Part shown: one piece after another, positions 17,231 through 25,886 of the stretch
Layout: every line of letters begins with the position of its first letter
Position numbering within the stretch: position 1 is the first letter of the stretch
Source of the DNA: Meiothermus sp.
Lineage (GTDB): Bacteria > Deinococcota > Deinococci > Deinococcales > Thermaceae
Assembly: GCF_025056915.1 (NCBI RefSeq)
Contig: NZ_JANWVH010000027.1
Coordinates: 1 to 33,285 of the forward strand
Direction of reading: 5' to 3'
DNA length: 33,285 bases
Made by a program: the position numbers and the translations under genes
The notes under the pieces: model-generated
What the model was told of the DNA's origin: nothing
The model's input: only the letters and a program-made list of their open reading frames with translations
Database searches by the model: none

Positions 17231-18493
17231 CTAAAAAAAGTTCTTGAACATCCCCTTGATGCGCTCCCAGAGCCCGCTGGCGGCGCTTTCGGCATTGAGG
17301 GTGGGCTTGCCGGCCTGGCTGGTTTTGCTGCGGCTGGGGCGACGCGGCAGGGGAGCCTGGGTGGCCAGGTTGGCCGCATGACGAACCAGCCCCACCGCCG
17401 TGGAGTGCGTCGGCGAGGCGACCACATCGGTCAGCCCCTGAACCCCCAGGGGCTTGCCCAGCCGTACGGGCAGGTTGAACTGCTTGCGGGCCAGCTCTTC
17501 CAGGCCGCGCACCATGCTGGCACCGCCGGTCACAATGACCTTGCCCACCGTGATTTCCAGCGGCCCCAGGGCCTCGTCCACGCTCTGGCGGGCCAGGTGC
17601 AGGATTTCGCGCAAGCGTGGGCGAATGATGCGGGCCAGCTCGGGGGCCTGGTAAGAAACCTGGGCGGCCCCTTCCTGGCTCACCTCCAGAACCAGCTCGG
17701 GGTCGGCCAGCTCGGGCAGCGCCGCCCCGTACTTTTTGGCGACCCGCTCGGCTTCCTCCACCGGAATTTGCAGCAGCTTGGCGATGTCTTGCGAAACGTG
17801 GTCGCCGCCCAGCGGAATGACTGCCGAGTGGGCCAGGCGTCCCTGGCGAAAAACCGCCACATCGGTGGTGCCTCCGCCGATGTCCACCAGCATTACGGTC
17901 ATGGAGAGCTCCTCGGGCGAGAGTACCGCCAGCCCTGAGGCATAGGCTTGCAAGACCAGGCCCTGAAGCTCGAGCCCGGCGTCTTCGACCGCTTTGCGCA
18001 GGTTGGTGAGGGGGCCCTTGCTGCCGGCCACCAGGTGTACGTCCACCTCCAGGCGCACCCCGGCCATGCCGATGGGGTCGCGGATGCCTTCCTGACCGTC
18101 CACGCGGAATTCCAGGGGCAGGGCGTGTATGAGCTCGAAGTCGCCCTCGAAGGGGTAGGCCTTGGCCTGCTCGATGGCCCGCTCCACATCGGTGGCGGTA
18201 ATTTGCTGCCCCCGCCGGATGGCTGCGAGGCCGTGGCTGGTCACGCTGCGGACATGGGCTCCGGCCACCCCGACCCAGACCCGCTCGGCTTTGACCCCAG
18301 CCACCCGCTCGGCCTGGAAGATGGCCTGACGGATGGACTCGGTGGTGCGCTCGAGGTTGGTCACCACCCCTCGGCGGAGGCCGTGGGAAGGAACCGTGCC
18401 TTCTCCGATGATGTCCAGGATGCCATCGGAAGAGAGTTCACCGATGACCGCGGTCACTTTGGTGGTTCCAACATCTAAGCCTACGAGAATCAT
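17231..18493 (-). CDS. ftsA: cell division protein FtsA
   Basis: FtsA is the actin-like ATPase that ties FtsZ to the membrane and recruits later division proteins. The 420-residue product has the phosphate loops GLDVGTTKVTAVIG and MLVDIGGGTTDVAVF, and the adenosine motif VIVTGGASMVRGLEELA. After a basic linker (LPRRPSRSKTSQ) it ends in SGLWERIKGMFKNFF, the amphipathic membrane-targeting helix. The ATG at 18493 overlaps the ftsQ stop as ATGA; a GTG at 18514 is in frame but less likely. Confidence 0.97.
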   Translation of the reverse strand: MILVGLDVGTTKVTAVIGELSSDGILDIIGEGTVPSHGLRRGVVTNLERTTESIRQAIFQAERVAGVKAERVWVGVAGAHVRSVTSHGLAAIRRGQQITATDVERAIEQAKAYPFEGDFELIHALPLEFRVDGQEGIRDPIGMAGVRLEVDVHLVAGSKGPLTNLRKAVEDAGLELQGLVLQAYASGLAVLSPEELSMTVMLVDIGGGTTDVAVFRQGRLAHSAVIPLGGDHVSQDIAKLLQIPVEEAERVAKKYGAALPELADPELVLEVSQEGAAQVSYQAPELARIIRPRLREILHLARQSVDEALGPLEITVGKVIVTGGASMVRGLEELARKQFNLPVRLGKPLGVQGLTDVVASPTHSTAVGLVRHAANLATQAPLPRRPSRSKTSQAGKPTLNAESAASGLWERIKGMFKNFF

Positions 18494-19119
18494 CGGCGCG
18501 CACTCACCCCCCACGAATACACATATACACGGCTATCCGGCGAATGGCCGGGGTGCGCAAGAGGGTTGCTTGCGTCACTTTTGCCTATTCTGCGGGCTTT
18601 GGCCCAATCTTGCAACACTCGGACGTTCTGGCCCCATACATTAAGATTGGGCGCGAGCACCTGAAAGCCGGTACTGCTGAAACGGATACGCTCGGCATCG
18701 GGAAAAGTTTGCATTAATAGCAGCAAATCGGCCAGGGGAATTTCGCCCCGACCCTCCACCACCGGCTTTTTGGGGGGCGCCCCCGGCAGAAGCCGGCCAT
18801 CGGCGCTCAGGCCATAGCGCTGCTGGCCCTTCACCAGAGTGGCGATGGGGGTGCGCTCTTCCAGGACAATGCGCAGCCGGCCTGGGGCGGGACGTTCGAG
18901 CAGAGCGGACTTGACCCAGGGGTTCTTTTGGAGGGGCTCGAGGCTGGAGGGCCAGGCCCACAGCCAGGGACGCCCCGGCTCGAGGCCGGTCAGCTGCTGC
19001 ACCTCGGCCTCGGAAAGCTGCTGGTGGCCCACCACCTCGACCTGCTCGATGGGCAGCACCACATACGAGCCCACCGCCAGGGTAGCCAGCAACAAGGCCA
19101 CCAGAACCGCTCGTATCAT
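18490..19119 (-). CDS. ftsQ: cell division protein FtsQ/DivIB
   Basis: FtsQ is a bitopic membrane protein of the divisome that links early and late proteins. The 209-residue product has one N-terminal membrane segment (residues 3-22), then a POTRA domain starting PIEQVEVVGHQQLSEAEVQQ and running to PGRLRIVLEERTPIATL, as expected. The C-terminal beta region is less conserved. The ATG at 19119 has GGGGGGAG upstream. It lies 106 bp after murB and overlaps ftsA by 4 bp. Confidence 0.92.
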   Translation of the reverse strand: MIRAVLVALLLATLAVGSYVVLPIEQVEVVGHQQLSEAEVQQLTGLEPGRPWLWAWPSSLEPLQKNPWVKSALLERPAPGRLRIVLEERTPIATLVKGQQRYGLSADGRLLPGAPPKKPVVEGRGEIPLADLLLLMQTFPDAERIRFSSTGFQVLAPNLNVWGQNVRVLQDWAKARRIGKSDASNPLAHPGHSPDSRVYVYSWGVSARR

Positions 19120-19225
19120 GGCTCCCCCCTCGCTTTCCGGGCCGCAAGAGGGCCTGGAGCCCTGGCGCCTGGCCCGGTCGGGAGGCGGCAGGCCCGGAAG
19201 GGGGGCTCGAGCTTGTACCGCAGCT

Positions 19226-20062
19226 TCACCGGCTCACCTCCAGCCCCAGCGGGGCTATCTCGCCCCAGATTTCCCACTCCACCTCCAGCGGTAGCACCGC
19301 CTGCACCTTGCGGATGAGCGCGTACATCTCGGCGGCGGTGGCCCCCCCCAGATTCACCAGGAAGTTGCCGTGTTCGTGGCTGATCATGGCCCGGCCCACG
19401 GTGGTGCCCTTGAGGCCTTGCTGGTCAATGAGTCGCCCGGCGGAGTCGCCCGGGGGGTTTTTGAAGGCGCAGCCCGCGCTCTTCTTTTTGGGCTGGCCTT
19501 TGCGGGCGGCGTCAACCAGGGCTATTTTGGCCCGCACCGCTTCTTCGGAAGTTGGGGTGAGTTTGAGCCTGACCCGGGTGACGATGCTGCCCTCGGGCAG
19601 TTCAGAGTGGCGGTAACGGAAGCCCAGTTCCGAAGGCCGGTAGCGGTGCAGCTTCCCGTCGTGGAAAAGCTCCACCTCCTCCAGGGCCTCGGCCATCTCT
19701 CCAAAGCGGGTGCCGGCGTTCATCTTGACCGCTCCCCCCACCTGAGCCGGCACCCCGTGCAGGCCCTCCAGGCCGCTCAGGCCCAGCCTTGCCGTGGCCT
19801 GCAGCAGGCTGGGCACCAGCGCCCCAGCCCCCACCCAGCCCGAGAGGTCGGGGTTCCACAAAGCCCACTCACCCGAGAGCCGGATGACCCGCTCGGCCAC
19901 CCCCAGGTCGGAGACCAGCAGGTTGGAGCCATTGCCCAGCACCCGGTAGGGAGCCTGGGTGGCCTCTATCAGGTCGGCCAGGTTTTCCACCGTCCAGACC
20001 TCGGCCTCGCCCCCCACGCCGAGGGTGGTGAGTCTGGCCAGCGGCAGACGGGCTATTTTCAC
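19226..20062 (-). CDS. murB: UDP-N-acetylenolpyruvoylglucosamine reductase
   Basis: MurB reduces the enolpyruvyl group with NADPH through FAD to give UDP-MurNAc. The 278-residue product has the FAD-binding RVLGNGSNLLVSD and the block GLEGLHGVPAQVGGAVKMNAG. The C-terminal SAGCAFKNPP, RLIDQQGLKG and SHEHGNFLVN are those of the shorter type II enzymes. The proton donor, usually serine, is Cys198 here (SAGC rather than SAGS). The start is GTG 20062 behind GAGGTGAAACC. It lies 40 bp after murC. Confidence 0.96.
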   Translation of the reverse strand: MKIARLPLARLTTLGVGGEAEVWTVENLADLIEATQAPYRVLGNGSNLLVSDLGVAERVIRLSGEWALWNPDLSGWVGAGALVPSLLQATARLGLSGLEGLHGVPAQVGGAVKMNAGTRFGEMAEALEEVELFHDGKLHRYRPSELGFRYRHSELPEGSIVTRVRLKLTPTSEEAVRAKIALVDAARKGQPKKKSAGCAFKNPPGDSAGRLIDQQGLKGTTVGRAMISHEHGNFLVNLGGATAAEMYALIRKVQAVLPLEVEWEIWGEIAPLGLEVSR

Positions 20063-20102
20063 GGTTTCACCTCGCGGCTGTTGCCTGCGCCCTTGGCCCC
20101 GG

Positions 20103-21476
20103 TCATACCGCCTCCTGCTCTGCGGCGAGCTGGCGTCCCAGCCTCGAGACGCTTCCGGCCCCGATGGTCAGAATCAGGTCGCCCTGGGTTGCCGTCTGGC
20201 GCAGGTGTTGCAAAATGCGCTCCCAGCTATCGTAGCGGGCCGGATGCCCCCTGGTTTGCAGGTGCTCCACAATGCGCCCGGCAATCTGGGCGCTGGAGAG
20301 GGTGAGGGGGCTTTCCTCGGCGCTGTAGACATCGAGGATCAGGGCCTCGTCGGAGAGCTCGAGGGCCTCGGCATAGAGCGGCCACTCCTGCTCGCTGCGG
20401 CCAAAGCGGTGGGGCTGGAAGACCGCCCGCACCCTAAGCCCAGTGTTTCGGGCGGCCTTGAGCAGGGCTTGGAGCTTGGTGGCGTTGTGGGCGTAGTCGT
20501 CCACAATCAGAGCCCCGTTGAGCTCGCCCACCTTCTCGAAGCGGCGGCTGGCCCCGGTGTAGCGGAACAGCCCCTCCTGGATGGCCTGGAAGGGAACCCC
20601 TGCCACCAGGGCCGCAGCCGAGGCCGCCAGGGCGTTGCTGATGTTGTGCTCGCCGGGCACCTGCAAGCGCACGGGGCCCAGGGACTGGCCCTGCCAGACC
20701 AGCTCAAAGCGGCTGCCGAAGGGCTCGAGCTGAATATGGGCAGCGTGGCAGTCACCCCCCGACAAGCCAAAGCTGCTGCGGGGGCAGCCCTGGGTCAGCT
20801 CCTCCAGCAGCCGCCAGCGGGGTTCGCCGTTGTAGATGACGTGGCGGGCTCGGCTGGCGAAAGATTGCATGGCCTCCTGGAGGGCCTCGAGGGAGGCGTG
20901 GTAATTGGGGCGGGCCTGCCCGTCGGGCGAGACGTGGTCGGCCTCGAGGTTGGTAATCACCGCCACGTCCAGCTCCAAAAAGCGAAACAGGGGGTCGGAC
21001 TCGTCCACCTCGGCAATCCGGTAGCGCCCCGAGCCCACCTTGGCGCTGCCCCCAATCAGGCCCAGCTCGGCCCCCAAGAGCACCGTGGGGTCGCTCTGGG
21101 CCGCAATGAAAATGCTGGCCAGCATGGAGGTGGTGCTGGTCTTGCCGTGGGAGCCGGTCACCCCCAGGCTGAAGCCACCCTTGAGGATTTCGGCCACCAC
21201 CTGAATCCGCCGCCAGACCGGTATGCCCAGGGTCTGGGCCACGGCCAGTTCGGGCTCGCTGTCCTTGATGGCGGTGGAGGCTACCAGCACGTCCACCCCC
21301 TCGAGGTGGGCCGGGCTGTGGCCCTGGGATACCTGGATGCCCTCGCGCTCGAGGCTCCTGGTCAGGTCGGAGAGCTGGCTATCGCAACCGCTGACCCTGT
21401 GTCCATCCTTGCGCAGAATGCGGGCCAGCCCACTCATGCTGATACCGCCAATGCCCATCAGGTGATAATGCTTCAC
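20103..21476 (-). CDS. murC: UDP-N-acetylmuramate--L-alanine ligase
   Basis: MurC adds L-alanine to UDP-MurNAc using ATP. The 457-residue product has the N-terminal nucleotide-binding MGIGGISMSGLA, the ATP loop GVTGSHGKTSTTSM at about 105-118, the Mur-ligase block VITNLEADHVSPDG, and VDDYAHNATKLQALL in the C-terminal domain, where GAGSVSRLG closes the protein. The start is GTG 21476, overlapping the murG stop as GTGA. It is followed by murB. Confidence 0.97.
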   Translation of the reverse strand: MKHYHLMGIGGISMSGLARILRKDGHRVSGCDSQLSDLTRSLEREGIQVSQGHSPAHLEGVDVLVASTAIKDSEPELAVAQTLGIPVWRRIQVVAEILKGGFSLGVTGSHGKTSTTSMLASIFIAAQSDPTVLLGAELGLIGGSAKVGSGRYRIAEVDESDPLFRFLELDVAVITNLEADHVSPDGQARPNYHASLEALQEAMQSFASRARHVIYNGEPRWRLLEELTQGCPRSSFGLSGGDCHAAHIQLEPFGSRFELVWQGQSLGPVRLQVPGEHNISNALAASAAALVAGVPFQAIQEGLFRYTGASRRFEKVGELNGALIVDDYAHNATKLQALLKAARNTGLRVRAVFQPHRFGRSEQEWPLYAEALELSDEALILDVYSAEESPLTLSSAQIAGRIVEHLQTRGHPARYDSWERILQHLRQTATQGDLILTIGAGSVSRLGRQLAAEQEAV

Positions 21477-22507
21477 GCCACCTCCAAAACAATCTGGGCC
21501 AGCCGCCTGGCTGCGCCGGCTGGCGATAACTGCCCAAGTCTATCGCGGATTTGGGCCCGTGTGGAAGGGGCCAGCAGTGTATTAAGTTCGGCCTCGAATT
21601 GGGCCCAGGACTCAAGCCGCAGGGCCGCGCCGCGTTCGGCGTAGAAGCCCACGTTGGCCCACTGGGCGCCCCCGTCCAGGTTTCGGGGCAGCGGCACCCC
21701 CAGCACCGGCACCTGGTGGTAGGCCGCTTCGGCCATGGTGCCCGCCCCGCCACGAGTGATCGCACAGTCCGCCGCGCTCCAGGCCAGCACGCTGTCCACG
21801 TAGCCCCGCACAAAGTAGTGGGGCCGTTCTTTGGCCTTGAGCTCGCGCTCCCAGCGCACCCCGCACTGGTGCAGCACCTGCCACTCGCCCAGCAGGGGAT
21901 ATAGCCGCTCGGGCAGCTGCTCGTTGAGTTCGAGGCTGCCCTGGCTGCCGCCCAGCACCAGCAGGGTCGGGCGTTCGGGGTCCAGGCCAAGAGCGGCCCT
22001 GGCTTCGGCCCGGCTGCGCTTTTCTTCCCGCACCGGGTAGCCCACCACCTGGGTTTTGGCGGCCAGCCCTGGGGCCAGGTTCATGGGGGTGGCAAGGGTG
22101 ACCCTTCGGGCCAAACGGGCCAGCATGCGGTTGGCCAGGCCGAGCTGGGCGTTTTGTTCGTGGATCACCAGGGGCACACCGCGCAGGGCCGCCACAAAAG
22201 CCACTGGGAAGCCCGCGTAGCCCCCCATGCTGAGCACCACCCTGGGTTTTAGCGCCTCGACCACCCGCCCCGCCGCCCAGAGGCCCCTGAGCACCTTCAA
22301 GCCTTCGGCAGGCCGCAGGGCGTCGCGCGAGAGCTTGCCGGCTGGAATCATCCGGTAGGGCAGCCCGCTGCCCGGCAGCACCCGCTCTTCAATCCCACCC
22401 AGCGCCCCCACATAGGTCACGGGCTCGCCGGCTTCCAGCAGGGCCCTCGCGGCTGCCAGACCCGGGTAAAGGTGGCCGCCGGTGCCGCCGCCGGTCACAA
22501 TCACCAT
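21473..22507 (-). CDS. murG: lipid II synthase MurG
   Basis: MurG transfers GlcNAc from UDP-GlcNAc to lipid I on the inner face of the membrane. The 344-residue GT28 protein starts MVIVTGGGTGGHLYPGLAAA, the acceptor-side glycine loop. It has MGGYAGFPV and HEQNAQLGLANRMLA, then the donor domain with LVLGGSQGSLELNE and ITRGGAGTMAEAAY. The ATG at 22507 has AAGGAGG upstream. It lies 139 bp after ftsW; that gap shows no gene. Confidence 0.97.
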   Translation of the reverse strand: MVIVTGGGTGGHLYPGLAAARALLEAGEPVTYVGALGGIEERVLPGSGLPYRMIPAGKLSRDALRPAEGLKVLRGLWAAGRVVEALKPRVVLSMGGYAGFPVAFVAALRGVPLVIHEQNAQLGLANRMLARLARRVTLATPMNLAPGLAAKTQVVGYPVREEKRSRAEARAALGLDPERPTLLVLGGSQGSLELNEQLPERLYPLLGEWQVLHQCGVRWERELKAKERPHYFVRGYVDSVLAWSAADCAITRGGAGTMAEAAYHQVPVLGVPLPRNLDGGAQWANVGFYAERGAALRLESWAQFEAELNTLLAPSTRAQIRDRLGQLSPAGAARRLAQIVLEVA

Positions 22508-22646
22508 GCGCCTCCTTGAGCGGGTCGCCAGCAGACGCCTGGGAATGGGTAGGGGAGTGCGGGCGCAAAAGTTGCTGGGTTCCAGTGCGCCGGCCTGCGG
22601 GGGCGGTGTCCCCTGGCCTTTTTTTCGGCTAAGCCCCTATGCAGTT

Positions 22647-23759
22647 TCACCCTCGAGCCTCCGCTGCTTGACCCGGTTGCTTATGGGCAAAAGCCTCCCT
22701 CGAGAGCGCCTGCAAGAGCCCCATGGCCAGCCCGGCCATCAGCATCGAGTTGCCGCCCATGCTGACCATGGGCAAGGGCGAGCCACCGATGGGGATGGTG
22801 CCGATCACGGCGGCGATGTTGAGGGCGGCCTGCAACACCAGGTAGAGGGTCAGGCCCAGGGCCAGCACGCTCAGGGAGCCTTCCAGGTTGGCGGCAATCT
22901 GGAGCCCCCGGGCCAGAATGAGCCACAGGGCCAGCAAGACCATCAGACCGGCCAGCCACCCCCCCGACCAGATAATCGAGGCCAGCACGAAGTCGTTGTG
23001 CGACTCGGGCAGGTTGGGCATCCGAGCCCCCACCCCCTGCCCAAAAAGCCCTGCGTTCACGATAATCTTGTGGGCCTGGGTAATCTGGTACAAAGGCCCC
23101 CGGATTACCTCCGGGCTGAGGTCGCTGACCCGCCCGCTTACATAAGTGCTCCACCCCTCGAAGCGGTCGCGCACCTTCTCGAAGCGGTCGAGGTAGAGGC
23201 CCGAAACCGAGAGGGCCAGAATCCAGGCGGTGGCCCCAATGGCCAACAGACGCCGCCAGGGAACCCCAATCACCACCAGCAAAAAGCCCGACAGCAGCAG
23301 CACAAACAGGCCCGTATCGAGGTCGGGCGAGGCGATGATCAGGCCCGCTGCCAGGCTGATGGCGAGGATGGGGCCGATGATGGGGTAGTCGGTGGGTTTG
23401 TTGTGGAAAAAGGCCGCCAGGTAAAGCACCACTGCCAGCTTGGCCAGCTCCGAAGCCTGCAAGTTGAAGGAGGTGAAGGGCAGGTCAATGAAGCGGCGCT
23501 CGCTGCCCGGCCCGAACCCCACCACCAGGTTTGCCACCAGCAGCAAGAGCGAAAGCAGGAAAAAGGGCCGCGCAGCCCAGATGGCCCAGGTCGGGCGCAA
23601 ACGCGAGACCAGCAGCATCAGCAAAAGCGAGAGGGCCATGTTGCGCAGGTTTTCCAGGCTGTGCTGCTCCGGGGCGGCCCGCATCCAGTCGGAGGTAGCG
23701 ACCCCCAAAGCTGAAAGGGCAAAAAGCAAAAGCTGTGCCAAGAGAAGAATGCTATCCAC
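22647..23759 (-). CDS. ftsW: septal peptidoglycan polymerase FtsW (SEDS family)
   Basis: FtsW polymerises lipid II at the septum together with the class B PBP. The 370-residue product is hydrophobic, with about ten membrane segments. SEDS landmarks are visible: LPFTSFNLQASELAKLA, then SPDLDTGLFVLL, then LPESHNDFVLASI in the large loop, and GSPLPMVSMGGNSML near the end. It could in principle be RodA, but its place in the dcw cluster between murD and murG favours FtsW. The start is GTG 23759 behind GGGAGGTATGG, overlapping the murD stop by 8 bp. Confidence 0.95.
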   Translation of the reverse strand: MDSILLLAQLLLFALSALGVATSDWMRAAPEQHSLENLRNMALSLLLMLLVSRLRPTWAIWAARPFFLLSLLLLVANLVVGFGPGSERRFIDLPFTSFNLQASELAKLAVVLYLAAFFHNKPTDYPIIGPILAISLAAGLIIASPDLDTGLFVLLLSGFLLVVIGVPWRRLLAIGATAWILALSVSGLYLDRFEKVRDRFEGWSTYVSGRVSDLSPEVIRGPLYQITQAHKIIVNAGLFGQGVGARMPNLPESHNDFVLASIIWSGGWLAGLMVLLALWLILARGLQIAANLEGSLSVLALGLTLYLVLQAALNIAAVIGTIPIGGSPLPMVSMGGNSMLMAGLAMGLLQALSREAFAHKQPGQAAEARG

Positions 23760-25020
23760 CCATACCTCCCATACCCAGCACCACTTGGCGGAATACCTTA
23801 GAGCGCTCCTTGTAATCCTTGAACTGATCGAACGAGGTCGCCAGCGGGGCCAGCAGCACGCTGCCCGAGGAGAGCCGCCGCAGCGACTCGCGCACGGCCT
23901 GCTCCAGGGCCCTGCGCCCGTCGGGCTCGCCGATTTCCACCACCTCGGCTAAGTCCTGGAAGGCGGCGGCCAGGCGGCCCCCGTCCTGGCCAACGGCCAG
24001 AATGAGCCGCACCTTCCGCCCCACCACCTCGCGCAGCTCTGCCACCGGAGCGCCCTTGTCCACCCCGCCCAGAATCCAGGCCACCGGGGCGGGGGCGGCT
24101 TCCAGTGCGGTGCGTACCGCATCGAGGCGGGTGGCAATCGAATCGTCTATGAACTGAACACCCCCGATGCGGGCGAAGACCTCGTAGCGGGCCTCGGGGT
24201 GGGGGGCGGTGGCCCGGAAGGCTTCCAGGGCAGCGGGGGTGGGCTCCTGCGAGAACCGCCCGGGCTGCTCCCGTCGGACGATATCGGCATAGGCCAGTGC
24301 AGCCTGTAAGGCCGCGTTCAGGTTGGTCTCGCGGGGGTCGGGCTGGGGTTCGAAGGGGTAGCGCCGGGCCGGGCTGCCCTCGATGCCGGCCAGGATTTTC
24401 GGGTCTTTTGCGTTGTAGACCAGGGCATCCTGGGCGGTGAGGTTTCGAATCAGGTTGAGCTTGGCGGCGTGGTAGGCCTCTAGACTGCCGTGCCGGTCGA
24501 GGTGGTCCACGCCCAAAAGGAGCAGCACCGCCACCCTGGGCCGGAAGTGCCGGACGCGCTCGAGCTGGAAACTGCTCAGCTCGGCGGCCACCACCTCGGC
24601 CCCGTCCACCACGCGGGCTAGGGGCGGGTCAATGTTGCCCCCCTCCAGGGCTTTGAAGCCCAGCGCCCGCAAAAAGTGCCCGGTGAACAGGGTGCAGCTG
24701 GTTTTCCCGGCGGTGCCGGTGATGCCGATCAGGGGGGTGCTGGAGTGGCGGTAGACCAGCTCGGCCTCCCCAATCACCTCGGCCCCGCCTGCTTGCAGGG
24801 CTTGGAGCCGGGGGTGCTGGATGGGCACGCCCGGCGCAGCGATGACCTCGAGGTAGGCCCCCGGCTGGGGGTCGGGCTCGAGGTCAAACCCCAGCGCCCG
24901 GGCCTGGGCGGCTTCTTCGGGCTTGAGCTGGTCGTCGAAGAAGCGCGCTGGCAGGCCGTGCCGGTGCAGGTAGTCCAGCACCCCCAGGCCGCTGCGTCCG
25001 AGTCCGTAGACCAGCCTCAT
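23752..25020 (-). CDS. murD: UDP-N-acetylmuramoyl-L-alanine--D-glutamate ligase
   Basis: MurD adds D-glutamate to UDP-MurNAc-L-Ala. The 422-residue product starts MRLVYGLGRSGLGVLDYL, has the ATP loop GITGTAGKTSCT at about 99-110, EGGNIDPPL, and LLLGVDHLDRHGS of the central domain. Near the C-terminus lie DDSIATRLDAVRTAL and ILGGVDKGA. The frame is open upstream through mraY, but that extension is out of frame with mraY and has no family features. The ATG at 25020 overlaps the mraY stop as ATGA, which fixes the start. Confidence 0.96.
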   Translation of the reverse strand: MRLVYGLGRSGLGVLDYLHRHGLPARFFDDQLKPEEAAQARALGFDLEPDPQPGAYLEVIAAPGVPIQHPRLQALQAGGAEVIGEAELVYRHSSTPLIGITGTAGKTSCTLFTGHFLRALGFKALEGGNIDPPLARVVDGAEVVAAELSSFQLERVRHFRPRVAVLLLLGVDHLDRHGSLEAYHAAKLNLIRNLTAQDALVYNAKDPKILAGIEGSPARRYPFEPQPDPRETNLNAALQAALAYADIVRREQPGRFSQEPTPAALEAFRATAPHPEARYEVFARIGGVQFIDDSIATRLDAVRTALEAAPAPVAWILGGVDKGAPVAELREVVGRKVRLILAVGQDGGRLAAAFQDLAEVVEIGEPDGRRALEQAVRESLRRLSSGSVLLAPLATSFDQFKDYKERSKVFRQVVLGMGGMGG

Positions 25021-25886
25021 GCCGGCCCTCCCCACAGGTGCGCGGCCAGGGCGGTGCAAAGCGCCGTGACCACCACAAAGCGGAACACCACCTTGCTTTC
25101 GGGCCAGCCCGACAACTCGAAGTGGTGGTGCAGCGGGCTCATCTTGAAGAAGCGCTTGCCGGTGCGGCGGAAGTAGCTGACCTGGATGAGCACCGAGAGC
25201 ACCTCGAGCACCGGAATCAAAGCCGCCAGGGGCAGCCACCAGAGCTTGCCCTCCAGGATGAAAAGCCCTGCGACCAAAGCCCCCAGGGCCATGCTGCCGG
25301 TGTCGCCCATGAAGACCGTGGCCCTGGGTGCGTTGTGCCACAGGAAGCCCAGCAGGGCCCCGACCATGGCCTGCGCGGTGGGCAGCCCCATAAAGGGCAG
25401 CAGAATTACCGCCGAGACGCTGGCCAGTAGCCCATCCACCCCGTCGGTAAAGTTGAAGGCGTTGCAGGCGGCAATGATGACCAGGGTGAAGAGCAGCACG
25501 TCCAGCACGGGATAGGGCGTGTACTGCACCTGCCGGGCCGCCCAGATGGCAAAAATCAGGCTCATGAGCCCCTGCACCACCAGCTTCTCGCGGGCCTTGA
25601 GGGGCCGGCGCAACGAACCGGCCAGGTCGTCGGCCAGGCCCAGGAGGGCCATGCCCAGCACCAGCAGCCACAGCTCGGCCCAGCGGTCGCCCCCCGAAAG
25701 CCCGTAGACCAGCGCCGCGGCCAGCAAAAAGGCCACCCCACCCATGCTGGGAGTGCCCATCTTGGCCAGGTGGCTCTGGGGCCCCTCGGCCCGCACCTGC
25801 TTACCCAGGCGCAAAGCCTGCATCAGGGTAATCCAGAGGCCCACCAGGAACCAGCTCAGAAGGGCGGTGGCGGCCAGGGTGTTCAC
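25017..25886 (-). CDS. mraY: phospho-N-acetylmuramoyl-pentapeptide transferase
   Basis: MraY moves phospho-MurNAc-pentapeptide onto undecaprenyl phosphate to make lipid I. The 289-residue membrane protein is shorter than the roughly 320-360 of most relatives. Active-site landmarks are present: KMGTPSMGG, LADDLAG (Asp86-Asp87), NAFNFTDGVDGL (about 142-153), FMGDTGSMALG (Asp195) and MSPLHHHFELSGWPE with the histidine triad at about 253-255. The start is GTG 25886, overlapping the stop of the lipoprotein gene as GTGA. Confidence 0.96.
   Translation of the reverse strand: MNTLAATALLSWFLVGLWITLMQALRLGKQVRAEGPQSHLAKMGTPSMGGVAFLLAAALVYGLSGGDRWAELWLLVLGMALLGLADDLAGSLRRPLKAREKLVVQGLMSLIFAIWAARQVQYTPYPVLDVLLFTLVIIAACNAFNFTDGVDGLLASVSAVILLPFMGLPTAQAMVGALLGFLWHNAPRATVFMGDTGSMALGALVAGLFILEGKLWWLPLAALIPVLEVLSVLIQVSYFRRTGKRFFKMSPLHHHFELSGWPESKVVFRFVVVTALCTALAAHLWGGPA

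Noticed and set aside
19959-21644. 561-codon plus-strand open frame opposite murC and murB
   Set aside because: It is a mirror frame of the well-supported Mur ligase genes with no recognisable domain.
25021-25671. N-terminal extension of murD reaching into mraY
   Set aside because: The extension is an out-of-frame reading of mraY. The ATGA overlap at 25017-25020 and MurD family length fix the start at 25020.
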